From GCA-016699445 sp964555055 (GTDB taxonomy: Bacteria; UBA10199; JACPAL01; GCA-016699445), in the NCBI GenBank assembly GCA_964555055.1, contig CAZKQW010000005.1:124001-188000 (forward strand): a stretch of DNA of 64,000 nucleotides. The letters run 5' to 3'. The notes beneath the pieces are model-generated. The model saw only the letters and a program-made list of their open reading frames with translations, ran no database searches and was not told the DNA's origin. Both the position numbers and the translations under genes were made by a program. Positions 7,523-16,373 of this stretch are shown in pieces. Position 1 is the stretch's first letter. Every line of letters begins with the position of its first letter.

Positions 7523-8698
7523 TCAATCTGCTAAAAACTTCCTTCCCTTTTCCGTCACCCGATATTTTTGCAATCGGCTATTCGGCTTGTCAGGGATCGT
7601 TCTTTCTAAAAGGCCTTCTTCGATAAGGGGCAGTAGATATTTTTTGCGAAAGTGTTCGCGGTCCTTAATGCCGGCTGCCGCTTGCAATTCGTCTCGGGTC
7701 AGGGGGGACGATTTCGCAGCCTCTAGGATCGCTTCGACTTGCGGGGTGACTTGCGGGGTGACTTGCGGGGTGGTTGATCGGGTCACGCCCACGTCCACGT
7801 AAAAGGTCACCAAAGCGGCATTGCCGATTTCCTCGAACTTGGGCGGTTTGATACCGGCTTCCTTGCACATCTCGATCACGCGATTCGTTCCGCGTCCCCA
7901 TCTTTCGATGAGACCCGTGCGGTGAAAAACATCGGCGATCGTCGGATTGCGCTGGACCGATGGGTGGTTCCTGCGCAGCATGGCGGGAGTGATCCCTTCC
8001 GGGAATCCTCCGATGCTCCATACTTCGACGCGATCATCGAATATGCCCAAAGAAATGGAGCCTCCGACAATGGAATAGTCGCGATGAATCAGGGCATTGA
8101 CCAGGATTTCGCGCATGGCCTCGGGCGGAATGAGAGGTTTTTCCAGGCGGCGCATCTGGGTAGGGACGATCTTAGCCGGCAAAGGGAAATGCCGCTGACA
8201 AAAGATTTCAGCTTCTTCCAGAAGCTTAAAGGCCGAGGCTCGAACGTTTTTTTGGTCCAAAAATTCGGTTTTGTCCGTACCCCGAAACCGAGCCATCTTG
8301 AGTTCGCATTGGGGATAGTGCGGTAAGAATTTCTTTCCGAACAGAACAACGGCGCCTTGATAAATCGGACCCTTCTGATCGCAAAGTTGCAGCCTTTTAA
8401 GGATGTCCAGCACGTTGCGGCCGATAGGACCGGCGAAGCGGCCAAGCGATTCGGCAATGCGAATGATGCGAAACACTTCGTCCTTATCGATATCCTTGAT
8501 CGTGGCGCCAAACGCCGGCAGGTTTTCCCATCGTCTCGTTTTGTGGATGCGATCGAGCAGGAGCTCTTCGTATGTGGTTTTGGCCATTCTGCGCGTGGAG
8601 CTGCCGACGCGCTCGTAGGGACGACCATCATAGGCAAACGGCATTGAAGACGAGCCGCCTTCGACCTGAAGGACGATGGCCGATTTCTCCTTGTCCAT
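7523..8698 (-). pseudogene. AlbA_2/Schlafen-type ATP-binding regulator, 5'-truncated
   Basis: The protein matches the COG2865 group (RecG-like C-terminal domains). It has the tail of an AlbA_2 domain (RPYERVGSSTRRM), a GHKL-type ATPase region (MREILVNALIHRDYS, RVEVWSIGGFPEGI, HRTGLIERWGRGTNR), the typical TPQVTPQV linker and a C-terminal winged helix. Complete members begin with about 80 residues of AlbA_2 fold that are missing here; the frame closes with a stop at 8732-8734, only 11 codons before the ATG. The DUF5522 gene begins on the other strand at 8768. The rest is open and well preserved, so a short product could still be made. These proteins often regulate transcription or act in defence. 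Confidence 0.7.
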
Positions 8699-8767
8699 TC
8701 GGTTTTGGCCGCCTTTTTCCAAGTAAAAAATCTAGCCTCTACGGTTCTTTTATTTCATCCTGATTTT

Positions 8768-8953
8768 ATGACGTCACCGAAAGACCCAGAGGCCCTGAAA
8801 GAAGGCAAAGACTTTTACTACGAAGACGGGAAGATGGTCTTCACCGCCGACTATCTTTTCGACCGGGGTTATTGCTGCGAGAGCGGCTGCCGGCACTGCC
8901 CTTATGGGTACGGGCAGAAACCGAATCGGAAGAAGATACCGACGGAAACTTGA
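8768..8953 (+). CDS. DUF5522 family small cysteine-rich protein
   Basis: A 61-residue protein whose core FDRGYCCESGCRHCPYGYG is the signature of DUF5522: paired Cys, then GCRHCPYG, a probable metal site. The preceding VFTADYLFDRG also fits. Function is unknown. ATG 8768 is chosen because it gives the family's usual length; the frame is open further upstream but that part overlaps the truncated gene on the other strand. Confidence 0.85.
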   Translation: MTSPKDPEALKEGKDFYYEDGKMVFTADYLFDRGYCCESGCRHCPYGYGQKPNRKKIPTET

Positions 8954-8956
8954 AAT

Positions 8957-9355
8957 TCATCCCTTCGGGTAAATGAGCCACGATTTTTCGCCGATCTCCA
9001 TATAGATGCTTTGCTCCCCGATCTCGGCGCCGATTTTCGCCAAAAATCCCTCTAAGGTGGGGATATCCTCCTTGTCCGTGAAGGAGACGCGGTATTCCTT
9101 ATGTTCCCCGTAGAACTCCCGGCCTTTGGGGCTCTTCCAATAGCCGAAGATGTTCCCGCCGGCGGCGGTGTAGCCGTTGAATTTCCTCATCAGGAATTGG
9201 TGGATGATTTCCTCGAACGTCTTGTCGTTCCTCTGGCTCCGTTCCTTAAGCTTCAAGGAAGGAAGGAGGAAGACGCCGATCAATCCCAACCCGTCTTTCA
9301 AGTATTTCGGCGGGAGTTTTGCGGAATCGCTTCGGGAATTCCTTTTAGGGCCCAT
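8957..9355 (-). CDS. Hypothetical protein (small alpha/beta domain)
   Basis: A 132-residue protein with no signal peptide. The C-terminal two thirds (KTFEEIIHQFLM, GYTAAGGNIFGYWKS, EYRVSFTDKEDIPTLEGFLAKI, SIYMEIGEKSWLIY) reads like a compact ferredoxin-like or PII-like fold. It vaguely recalls DUF3574-type proteins, but I cannot assign it. The gene ends 3 bases before the DUF5522 stop on the other strand and starts 4 bases after the FKBP gene, so it is probably cotranscribed with FKBP. The N-terminal 15 residues are polar and the true start may lie further in. Confidence 0.65.
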   Translation of the reverse strand: MGPKRNSRSDSAKLPPKYLKDGLGLIGVFLLPSLKLKERSQRNDKTFEEIIHQFLMRKFNGYTAAGGNIFGYWKSPKGREFYGEHKEYRVSFTDKEDIPTLEGFLAKIGAEIGEQSIYMEIGEKSWLIYPKG

Positions 9356-9359
9356 GCGC

Positions 9360-9782
9360 CTATCGGACGCCCAGCAGTTCGACGTCGAAAATCAGGTCGG
9401 CGTTCGGGGGGATGACGCCACCGGCGCCTTGCGCGCCGTAGCCCAATTTCGAGGGGATGTAGAGAGTACGCTTGCCGCCGATCTTCATGCCGGCCACGCC
9501 TTCGTCCCAACCCGGGATCACCATCCCGGCGCCCAAAGCGAATTGGAAGGGTTGTCCGCGGTCCACGGAGCTATCGAACTTCTTCCCCTTTTGGCCTTTT
9601 TCATTCAGCCAGCCCGTGTAATGCACGGAGACTTGCTTGCCTTTCGTCGCTTCGGCCCCATCGCCGACCTTCGAGTCTTCGTACTTCAAACCGGTGGGTG
9701 TAGTGACCATTTTTCCTCCTGCGGCCATGAGAGGCGCTGACATCAGTACCGTGACGATCATGCCTAAAAGTAGTTTTTTCAT
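9360..9782 (-). CDS. Secreted FKBP-type peptidyl-prolyl isomerase
   Basis: Speeds cis-trans isomerisation of proline bonds during folding in the periplasm. The 140-residue protein has a signal peptide (MKKLLLGMIVTVLMSAPLMAA) and one FKBP domain: VSVHYTGWL, GKKFDSSVDRGQPFQFALG, VIPGWDEGVAGMKIGGKRTLYIPS, LGYG and FDVELLGV. The aromatic pocket residues are kept. It is first in a two-gene transcript with the small orphan at 8957. Its upstream region holds three hairpins (9801-9887). Confidence 0.95.
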   Translation of the reverse strand: MKKLLLGMIVTVLMSAPLMAAGGKMVTTPTGLKYEDSKVGDGAEATKGKQVSVHYTGWLNEKGQKGKKFDSSVDRGQPFQFALGAGMVIPGWDEGVAGMKIGGKRTLYIPSKLGYGAQGAGGVIPPNADLIFDVELLGVR

Positions 9783-9800
9783 AATTTCCCCTTTAGTTAC

Positions 9801-9887
9801 TCAGGGGGAGATACCTCTCTCCCCCTGAAACCCCCATCTGGGGGCCGTGTGTATGATCGCTTGCTCCGTTTGTCCGGACGGAACAAG
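9801..9887. repeat. Three consecutive perfect or near-perfect hairpins
   Basis: Hairpin 1: TCAGGGGGAGA (9801) with TCTCCCCCTGA (to 9828). Hairpin 2: CCCCC-ATCT-GGGGG (9831-9844). Hairpin 3: CTTGCTCCGT (9860) with ACGGAACAAG (to 9887), one mismatch. They lie in the divergent space between the FKBP gene and the Rsm22-family gene, without T-runs, so they are not simple terminators. A degraded repeat element or regulatory structures are possible. Confidence 0.6.
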
Positions 9888-10001
9888 TCCGATCCGAACA
9901 ATACTCGCAAGCTATTTATGATGTAAGTTAGGCATAAGCGAGGCCGCGGATCTTCGCAAGAAAGCTTTGAATGATTTTCTCTCCTTGGCTACAGGGCGGA
10001 G

Positions 10002-11264
10002 ATGGCTTATTCGAAAACGGACCTGACGATCCCCGCCCATTGGGAATACCTGATCAAGAAGTACGTGAAGAAGACCTTCTTCGCGGGCACGCGCAAGGAG
10101 AGCTTCGCCGACAAACCCGAATTCACAGAAGGTGATTACCGATTCTTCGCGAGGGGCATCCGAGAGCTCAGCACGGCCTTCACCCAGGAGCGACATCACT
10201 TACCCAAGAATTACCTGAACCAAAAAGAGTACCGTTCCGGTTACATCCTTTACTTCCTGCCGGTGAACGCCCTCAAGGTCGCGACGCTTCTCCAAAAAAC
10301 GAGGGCCTTGCCGACGCCCCGTAAAAATATCTCGCTCCACTTTTTGGACCTCGGCTGCGGACCCGGCACGGCGTTGATGGGAACGCTCCACGCGATCGAG
10401 GAATCCTGGCTCGCGGCGAAGGCGCCTGAAAAGCGGGAAACGCCGGAGACCATCGACCTCCAGTGGACGTTAGTGGATCAAAACCGCCTCATCCTCCAAG
10501 ACGCGCAGGCTTTCCACGACAGCTTACTCGATGAAATGCGGAAAAAATACCCGGGGACGAAAATGACCTCCACCGTGCGTTTGATGACGGGTAACCTCTT
10601 CTCGCAGAAGCTCCATCAAGTGATCCCGAACCAAAAATACGACCTCGTCTTCGCCTTGAACTTCCTGAACGAATTCCCGAGGGAAAAGCAGCTCCATCTC
10701 ATCGACGGCCTCACCCGCAACTACCTCGCCGACGCGGACCCGGAATCCGGGAAGATCTTCTTGATGGAACCGGCCCTCCAACTGACGACGCGCGACCTGA
10801 TGCGCCTCCACGACGACTTGCTCGCGCACGAGGTCGTTTCCGTCCTTTCGCCGTGTCTCCATCAAAAAGCCTGCCCCATGCTCGCGGAGAACAAGCGCGA
10901 TTGGTGCCATACCTACATCGACTGGAAGATACCCGATTGGATCGCGAAGCTGGATCATTTGGCCGGCATCAAGAAGGAATATCTGAAGTGTTCGTACCTG
11001 CTCTTGGGACGGAAGCCCGAAAACCACCCTTCTAACGAATGGCGCGTCGTCTCGGGGCCGCTGAATTCCAAAGGCAAGACCGAACGCCTCCTGTGCGGAC
11101 CCGGAAACCTTCCGCATCTTCTGAGGGCGATGAGGCAGGACAAGGACGAGAGCCCGCAGAATAAAGCCTTCAATTTCTTGGAGCGCGGGGATCTGGTTCA
11201 GGTGCCGAAACAACCGCGGATCGGCAAAGACACCGTCGTGAAGAGGTTAGACCGATTTTCTTAG
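10002..11264 (+). CDS. Rsm22-family small-ribosomal-subunit methyltransferase-like protein
   Basis: A 420-residue protein of the Rsm22 family (mitochondrial Rsm22/METTL17 and bacterial relatives), thought to act on or assemble the small ribosomal subunit. The SAM-binding motif is HFLDLGCGPGTALMG (about residues 112-126), followed by LVDQN and the motif FALNFLNEF. The C-terminal half has the family's cysteines (SPCLHQKACPM, DWCHTY, then LKCSYLLLG), which in METTL17 hold an iron-sulfur cluster. Its last 18 bases overlap the convergent pseudouridine synthase gene. The exact substrate of bacterial members is not established. Confidence 0.85.
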   Translation: MAYSKTDLTIPAHWEYLIKKYVKKTFFAGTRKESFADKPEFTEGDYRFFARGIRELSTAFTQERHHLPKNYLNQKEYRSGYILYFLPVNALKVATLLQKTRALPTPRKNISLHFLDLGCGPGTALMGTLHAIEESWLAAKAPEKRETPETIDLQWTLVDQNRLILQDAQAFHDSLLDEMRKKYPGTKMTSTVRLMTGNLFSQKLHQVIPNQKYDLVFALNFLNEFPREKQLHLIDGLTRNYLADADPESGKIFLMEPALQLTTRDLMRLHDDLLAHEVVSVLSPCLHQKACPMLAENKRDWCHTYIDWKIPDWIAKLDHLAGIKKEYLKCSYLLLGRKPENHPSNEWRVVSGPLNSKGKTERLLCGPGNLPHLLRAMRQDKDESPQNKAFNFLERGDLVQVPKQPRIGKDTVVKRLDRFS

Positions 11265-12185
11265 CTTCAGCAGTAGCTTCTTCAAATCCTTCGGCAATTC
11301 CGACTTGAACTCCATCGGCTCTCCCGAGATCGGATGGTAAAAAGCCAGGTAGCTCGCGTGCAGGGCTTGGCGGGGGAACGACACGAGGCGTTCGTCGCCC
11401 TTCGGCTTCGAGCCGTAGACTTTATCCCCGATGACGGGATGGCCCAGGCTCGCCATGTGGACGCGGATCTGGTGGGTGCGGCCGGTGTTGAGCGTCAGCT
11501 CGACCAAGGACGCGCGCGGGTAGCGTTCGACCAACTTATATTTCGTGATCGCCAATTGCCCGGACTCTTCGGTGGATTCGGCGACTTTTTTGCCGCCTTT
11601 CAGGAGCTCGCTCTTCTTCAAATAACTCTTGATCGTCCCTTCGCTGTTCTTGAGCGAGCCTTGGACGACGGCCAAATATTTCCGTTTGATCGTATGCCTC
11701 TTGAACTGGCTGATGATCGTATTGGCTTCCTTGCTTAAGGAGTACACCATCAACCCGGACGTGTCCTGGTCCAGGCGGTGCACGAGTCCCACGTAATGGA
11801 ATGGCAGATGCTTGTAGCGGCGCTTCAGGTAAGCGTTAATGATGGCGACCAACGTCGGGCGCGTGGAGATCGGCGATTTTTCGCACGGCACGCCCGCGTC
11901 CTTTTCAACGACTAAGACGTCCTTATCGTGGTGGACGACTTTGAGGTAATATTCGTCGGCGGAGATCGGATTCTCGGCGAGGGTTTCAAGCGTTTTGATC
12001 TCGATCTTGTCGCCTTTTCGAGCTTCCCACGATGCGATGACCACCTTCTTTTGGTTCACCCACACCTGTCCTTGGTCGAGGAGGGACTTCACTTTTTTGC
12101 GGCTCATCGCCGTCAGCGACTGCAGCACCCGATCGATCCTCTGGCCGTGGTAGAGGCTCGCGACTTGATAGGTATTCTGACTCAC
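11247..12185 (-). CDS. RluA/RluD-family pseudouridine synthase
   Basis: Converts uridine to pseudouridine in rRNA or tRNA. The 312 residues consist of an N-terminal S4 RNA-binding domain (RIDRVLQSLTAMSRKKVKSLL, about 16-65) and the RluA catalytic domain with VGLVHRLDQDTSGL, where Asp139 is the catalytic residue, plus RTHQIRVHMASLGHPVIGD. S4 plus RluA architecture fits RluC/RluD; which rRNA position it modifies cannot be told from sequence. It converges on the Rsm22-type gene with an 18-base overlap. Confidence 0.94.
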   Translation of the reverse strand: MSQNTYQVASLYHGQRIDRVLQSLTAMSRKKVKSLLDQGQVWVNQKKVVIASWEARKGDKIEIKTLETLAENPISADEYYLKVVHHDKDVLVVEKDAGVPCEKSPISTRPTLVAIINAYLKRRYKHLPFHYVGLVHRLDQDTSGLMVYSLSKEANTIISQFKRHTIKRKYLAVVQGSLKNSEGTIKSYLKKSELLKGGKKVAESTEESGQLAITKYKLVERYPRASLVELTLNTGRTHQIRVHMASLGHPVIGDKVYGSKPKGDERLVSFPRQALHASYLAFYHPISGEPMEFKSELPKDLKKLLLKLRKSV

Positions 12186-12261
12186 TGTGTTATCTCTTTC
12201 TGGGAAAATTTATAAAAAATGCTTTTCAACGCCGCTTTAACGGTGCTACTTTCCAAAAACT

Positions 12262-12750
12262 ATGGGAAAAATTATTGTTAATGACATCGAGTTCGAAATC
12301 CCCGCCAACTGGCAAGACCAAGGAATGATGACCTTCACCATCCCGTCTCCGGATAAGAACGTAAAACCTAACATCATCATGACCAAGGAGAGACTTCCTC
12401 AGCCGATCCCACTGCGTCAGTATTTTGACCGCATCAAGCAGTCAATCACCAATCGTGGCATCCGCGACTTCCAGGTGAACGACGAGCGCGAAGTCGTCGT
12501 CGCCGGCGTCCCGGGCATCCAAATGGTCTGTACGTGGGACGTCTCCGCGATGAAGCAGATGCTGGCCGCCCAACAACCCCAAGGCTCGCCGCCGCCGGAC
12601 ATCAAGCCCGGCCAGATCGTCAAGCAGGTCCAGCTGACCCTCATGAAGGACCTCCTGGCCCTGAATCTCACGGGCAGTTTCCCCGCGGACCAGTTCGACA
12701 TCTACTTCCGACCCTTCCAGAATTTCTTGAAGACGTTGAAGTTTGGTTAA
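12262..12750 (+). CDS. DcrB/PsbP-like (DUF1795-type) protein
   Basis: A 162-residue protein resembling the DcrB/DUF1795 fold: the opening IEFEIPANWQDQGMMTFTIP, a middle LRQYFDRIKQSI and the closing DIYFRPFQNFLKTLKF. Members are envelope proteins of unknown role, or adaptor chaperones of type VI effectors; no such effector lies nearby. There is no signal peptide, so it looks cytoplasmic. ATG 12262 follows a weak RBS. The gene is monocistronic and converges with the orphan at 12755. Confidence 0.65.
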   Translation: MGKIIVNDIEFEIPANWQDQGMMTFTIPSPDKNVKPNIIMTKERLPQPIPLRQYFDRIKQSITNRGIRDFQVNDEREVVVAGVPGIQMVCTWDVSAMKQMLAAQQPQGSPPPDIKPGQIVKQVQLTLMKDLLALNLTGSFPADQFDIYFRPFQNFLKTLKFG

Positions 12751-12754
12751 GCTT

Positions 12755-13204
12755 TCAACCCGAGGCTAGTAAAGGGCCCAAGCATACCCATTCAGAGTAA
12801 GTGGGTTGAAATGATTCTTCAGGGATAAGGGCACACTTATAAACGCGTCCATCTGGAGCAAAGATACGCGCTGGTTCTGGGCAAGGCTCCGGATAATAAT
12901 AATCAGATTTTGCATAAAAGGCGACGCAGAGGTCTTTGCCTAGACAGCGTCCAGACAAGTAGCGCAATGAACGAATGCGTCCCATAGCATTTTCCACCGC
13001 CATCCACAGAGTCACGCGCTCCTCTTGCCGCCTATAACGACTGTTCGCAATCACTTCAGATGCGTGACGGACGATCGCGGGAATTTTCTGTGGCTGCCCT
13101 TTCACGAGGTCTTCAGCCCATCGAGCGACGTCAAACTCGGGAATAGCATGGGGCACTATTTCCCAACCGATGAGAATCTCCGGAGGCCTGAGGATGCGGA
13201 TCAT
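12755..13204 (-). CDS. Hypothetical protein
   Basis: A 149-residue protein I do not recognise. It has five Cys and a Tyr/Pro-rich stretch (YYYPEPCPEPARIF) but no known motif, signal peptide or membrane helix. It starts 34 bases after the stop of the orphan at 13239, same strand, so the two probably form an operon. The 5-base gap to the DcrB-like stop leaves no room for a terminator between the convergent genes. Confidence 0.6.
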   Translation of the reverse strand: MIRILRPPEILIGWEIVPHAIPEFDVARWAEDLVKGQPQKIPAIVRHASEVIANSRYRRQEERVTLWMAVENAMGRIRSLRYLSGRCLGKDLCVAFYAKSDYYYPEPCPEPARIFAPDGRVYKCALIPEESFQPTYSEWVCLGPLLASG

Positions 13205-13238
13205 ATATATTCCTTATTTATAAAGATAAATGCGCCGT

Positions 13239-13850
13239 TCATTCCCCATAAAACAACTGGCTCATGACATGCGAGTCTGGCGTCGCACGTTCTACGGTTA
13301 TATCCTTTCTATAAACCCATTTATTTTCGTTCGTTGGCGAAAAGCCTAGCCTCTTATACCGATCCTTATAATTTCGATCGAAAGCGGCGCGCTTCGCCAC
13401 GGGGTCTAACCAATGACCTTCCTCGAAGTGATGTTCGATCCAATCGTTCAATCGATGGTCGTACCCGTAAGCTCTTTCATACCCATTGGCCCCTCCCCAC
13501 ACTTCCAATTGACCTAAAAGCCAATCCAAAGGGTCGGCACTATTCAAACCCTTCATCGGTCCGAAAGAGCGGCCTCCTTTTAAGCAAACGACCCTGTAAT
13601 CGTATCGACCGAACATCACGCCCACGCGAGCGACCAGGGAATCTCCATGGGCGACTATCTCGAAGTCGAATCCCCCGTTGAATTCCTCCCATCCCGTTTT
13701 TATTATGAGTCGATATTTTTGGGAAAGCTCGACGGCGCGAAGGGAGTTTTTTTTCTCTTCCCGTTCTTTCCAAGGGGGAGGGCTGATTCCTAAAAAATAA
13801 TGCATTTGGAGGTTCCCTAGAATGACGTCGATGGTCTCAGAAAAGGTCAA
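13239..13850 (-). CDS. Hypothetical protein
   Basis: A 203-residue soluble protein, unrecognised. Its composition is rich in Trp, Tyr and Gly (PPWKEREEKK, FDFEIVAHGDSLVARVGVMFG, DPLDWLLGQLEVWGG). A helical segment with many charged residues follows (RAAFDRNYKDRYKRLGF). It is upstream of the orphan at 12755 on the same strand and diverges from the orphan at 14047, with about 200 bases between them that should hold both promoters. Confidence 0.6.
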   Translation of the reverse strand: MTFSETIDVILGNLQMHYFLGISPPPWKEREEKKNSLRAVELSQKYRLIIKTGWEEFNGGFDFEIVAHGDSLVARVGVMFGRYDYRVVCLKGGRSFGPMKGLNSADPLDWLLGQLEVWGGANGYERAYGYDHRLNDWIEHHFEEGHWLDPVAKRAAFDRNYKDRYKRLGFSPTNENKWVYRKDITVERATPDSHVMSQLFYGE

Positions 13851-14046
13851 ACTCTCTCGAAAGCTCCTCTGTCTCCAATCTATAAGGTTAAAGACGCGAA
13901 AGAAGTCATACGAGGCGATCTATCGATTATGAAGTGATTTCGAAGATTTTCGTGAAAAGTTGCGGGTTTTTAATTACAGTCGACGCTCAGATGAGAACCA
14001 CTGTCATGATCCGCAACTTTTCATCCAAATCGCCGAAAAGCCCATC

Positions 14047-15174
14047 ATGAACGTCGGATTGAGCCAGGCTTTTGCCACCTCAGGCCTCATTTTTCATTTT
14101 GAGGTCCCGCCTCCTTCGCCCGCATCCAGTGTTTTACGCTTGAGGCAGGTGAGGGACGTTATCGACGGCCAAGGAAGATTCTTGGACAGGATGTTCGCCT
14201 CTAAGGCGGTCGGCTCGCTCTCACGCAGGCTAGAGCATTATCCGGATGACCCAACCTGCGTCGTCTTCGAATGCCTGGTACGACTCCTACAAAGGCCTAA
14301 AGATTTGATGGGCCTTTGCGTTTTTTTAGGAAGGAACAGTTTTTTTCCGGACGATGAGGCTCGTTTCTCCTTGGATGTGGTGGAAGGGCGGGGATTACCT
14401 CACAAGAAAAGTAAAAAAAATGAACCATGCTATACTCCGATTATCCATCCTCCTCTACCCCTAAAAGCAACGACCCGTACCGGCTGCCTAACAGATTTAA
14501 GTTTAGCATCTTTTATTACTGGTAAAACGAACCTACTAAATAAGGTCTATCGGGCTATTCCTTACCCTTTAAACTTTAAACAAGTATTAGAAATCTTATT
14601 ATTGGGTGATTTGAGTTTACAAGCATTCGATAATAATTACGGAAGGTCGATACGGAGGGTCCGAGACGCCGAGTCTCAGCTCATCGCGCAAATCAACCAC
14701 GGGGCGTTACCCTCCCTTGTCGCTTGTGATACCCAATGGCAAGGCATGAATCTTCTGGTTCATGGAGAAGCCAGCGCCTTTGTCCATACTACGTCCTCCT
14801 ATGACTTCGCTCTTAATTGGGGAGGCATATTACCGCCTAAAGGGAGCATTTTTCCTAAAAGGAAACCAGCGACGGTTATCATCATTGAAACCCTTCGGGG
14901 TTTGGATTTGAATAAATATGCGCTGACTTTTCCACCTTCTCAAAGAGAGGGAATCGGCTGTAAAAAGGAGTATGAAGTCATCATACCGGTGGCGATTAAT
15001 CCCCGTGAGATTATCCACATTGTCCATCGCTCGACCGATGGAGAGGTTTTAGTACTGACCCCCAGACCGATTTCGGCCTTTGAAACAAGCGTAGAAATAC
15101 GCAGGCCTTCTGGAGCTGTAGAAATAATGCGTTTCCGGATCGCAGAGGACTTTTCTAGCTATGCGAAAATATAG
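14047..15174 (+). CDS. Hypothetical protein
   Basis: A 375-residue protein of unknown function. ATG 14047 (MNVGLSQAFATSG) is taken as start; a TTG at 13960 would add 29 residues with no clear RBS. The sequence falls into an N-terminal helical part, a Lys-rich linker (PHKKSKKNE) and a C-terminal part with beta-strand character (ATVIIIETL, YEVIIPVAINPREIIHIVHRSTDGEVLVL, SVEIRRPSGAVEIMRFRI). The ending resembles that of the orphan at 6494-7483. The middle (14500-14650) is AT-richer than the rest. It converges with htpX, 4 bases apart. Confidence 0.6.
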   Translation: MNVGLSQAFATSGLIFHFEVPPPSPASSVLRLRQVRDVIDGQGRFLDRMFASKAVGSLSRRLEHYPDDPTCVVFECLVRLLQRPKDLMGLCVFLGRNSFFPDDEARFSLDVVEGRGLPHKKSKKNEPCYTPIIHPPLPLKATTRTGCLTDLSLASFITGKTNLLNKVYRAIPYPLNFKQVLEILLLGDLSLQAFDNNYGRSIRRVRDAESQLIAQINHGALPSLVACDTQWQGMNLLVHGEASAFVHTTSSYDFALNWGGILPPKGSIFPKRKPATVIIIETLRGLDLNKYALTFPPSQREGIGCKKEYEVIIPVAINPREIIHIVHRSTDGEVLVLTPRPISAFETSVEIRRPSGAVEIMRFRIAEDFSSYAKI

Positions 15175-15178
15175 AAAC

Positions 15179-16081
15179 CTATAATCTCTGTAAGCGCTCA
15201 ATCCTCTCCTCCAACGGAGGATGGGTCGAGAAGAGCCTCAGAAAGCCGCCTTTGTGCGACGAGATCTTCATCGCTTGGAAGGCCGGTTGGGCGTTCTCGG
15301 GGATCGGCATCTCGTAGACGCGCTGTAAGGCCTGAAGGGAAGAGATCATTTTCTCGCGGCCAGCGACCCGGGCGCTGCCGGCGTCGGCGCGGAACTCCCG
15401 GTAGCGGGAAAACCAGGCCACCACCATCGAGCCCAGCACCATGAAGACCATTTCCAACGCGAATTGGACTAGGAAATAAGAGCCTCCGAAGCCTCGGCGA
15501 TCGTCCCGCTCCCGGCCAGCCGCCGAGATCGCGAAAGCAATGACGCGCGCTAAGAACATCACGAAAGCATTCACCACGCCCTGGATCAACGTCATCGTCA
15601 CCATGTCGCCGTTGGCGATGTGGCTCACTTCATGCCCCAAGACCCCCTCAACTTCGGCTTCGTTCATGCGGTTCAAAAGACCCCGGGAAACGGCCACCAA
15701 GGAATTGGAGCGCGAAGGACCTGTAGCGAAGGCATTGACTTCCGGGGACTCGTAGATCCCGACTTCGGGCATCTTGGTCAAACCGGCTTTTTGCGCCAAG
15801 GCGTGCACTTTTTGGACGATGAGACGCTCCTCGCGGCCTGTGGAGTTGCCATCGATGACGTGAACCCCCATCATCCATTTGGCCATCTGCTTAGAGATCA
15901 AGAGCGAAATAAAGGCGCCGCCCATACCCCATACAAGACAAAAAATGGCCAGGGACTGATAGTCCATGCCGTATCGGGTCAAGTAAGGTTTGACACCTAG
16001 AATCTGCAAAAGGATCGAAATCGTAGCGACGACCAGGATGTTTACCGCCATAAAGAGAAAAACTCTCTTAAACCAAGCCAT
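15179..16081 (-). CDS. htpX: Protease HtpX
   Basis: Membrane zinc metalloprotease that degrades damaged membrane proteins. The 300-residue protein has two N-terminal membrane helices (about 5-27 and 43-63), the zinc site HEVSH (150-154) within LGHEVSHIANGDM, two further helices and the third-ligand region FRADAGSARVAG. The end FLRLFSTHPPLEERIERLQ is typical. The frame is open upstream to 16138, but ATG 16081 is chosen because AAAGGAGG sits at the right distance before it and the protein then starts as family members do (MAWFKRVFLFM). Confidence 0.96.
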   Translation of the reverse strand: MAWFKRVFLFMAVNILVVATISILLQILGVKPYLTRYGMDYQSLAIFCLVWGMGGAFISLLISKQMAKWMMGVHVIDGNSTGREERLIVQKVHALAQKAGLTKMPEVGIYESPEVNAFATGPSRSNSLVAVSRGLLNRMNEAEVEGVLGHEVSHIANGDMVTMTLIQGVVNAFVMFLARVIAFAISAAGRERDDRRGFGGSYFLVQFALEMVFMVLGSMVVAWFSRYREFRADAGSARVAGREKMISSLQALQRVYEMPIPENAQPAFQAMKISSHKGGFLRLFSTHPPLEERIERLQRL

Positions 16082-16160
16082 GAAGCCTCCTTTAATCAGG
16101 TTTACCCGCAGAGTGATCACTCCTTGGGTAATCGTCAAGGTGGATTATATTGTATATTCG

Positions 16161-16373
16161 CTAATGGTCACACTTATGATGGCGGCAAGTGCCATTCTTG
16201 CAATCGCACACTTTACAATCGCACTGAGAATGGTCCCCTTTTTGACACGGCTTCTGGCAGGCCTCCGTACAGGCGCACTCCGCGTCCTTGGCCGAGGCCA
16301 AGAAAGGGGTAGTCGAGACGAGGGCGAGAGCCATAAGTCCCATTTTAAGTCCCGAGAAGATGCGTTTCGTCAT
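16161..16373 (-). CDS. Small secreted Cys/His-rich protein
   Basis: A 70-residue protein with a signal peptide (MTKRIFSGLKMGLMALALVS, cleaved after about ASA) and a mature part made almost only of Cys, His, Lys and Asp: CACTEACQKPCQKGDHSQ, then CDCKVCDCKNGTCRHHKCDH. Eleven Cys and four His suggest metal binding, metallothionein-like but exported. ATG 16373 is preceded by AAAGGAG. It is not homologous to a family I can name. It diverges from the ECF sigma gene 155 bases away. Confidence 0.7.
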   Translation of the reverse strand: MTKRIFSGLKMGLMALALVSTTPFLASAKDAECACTEACQKPCQKGDHSQCDCKVCDCKNGTCRHHKCDH

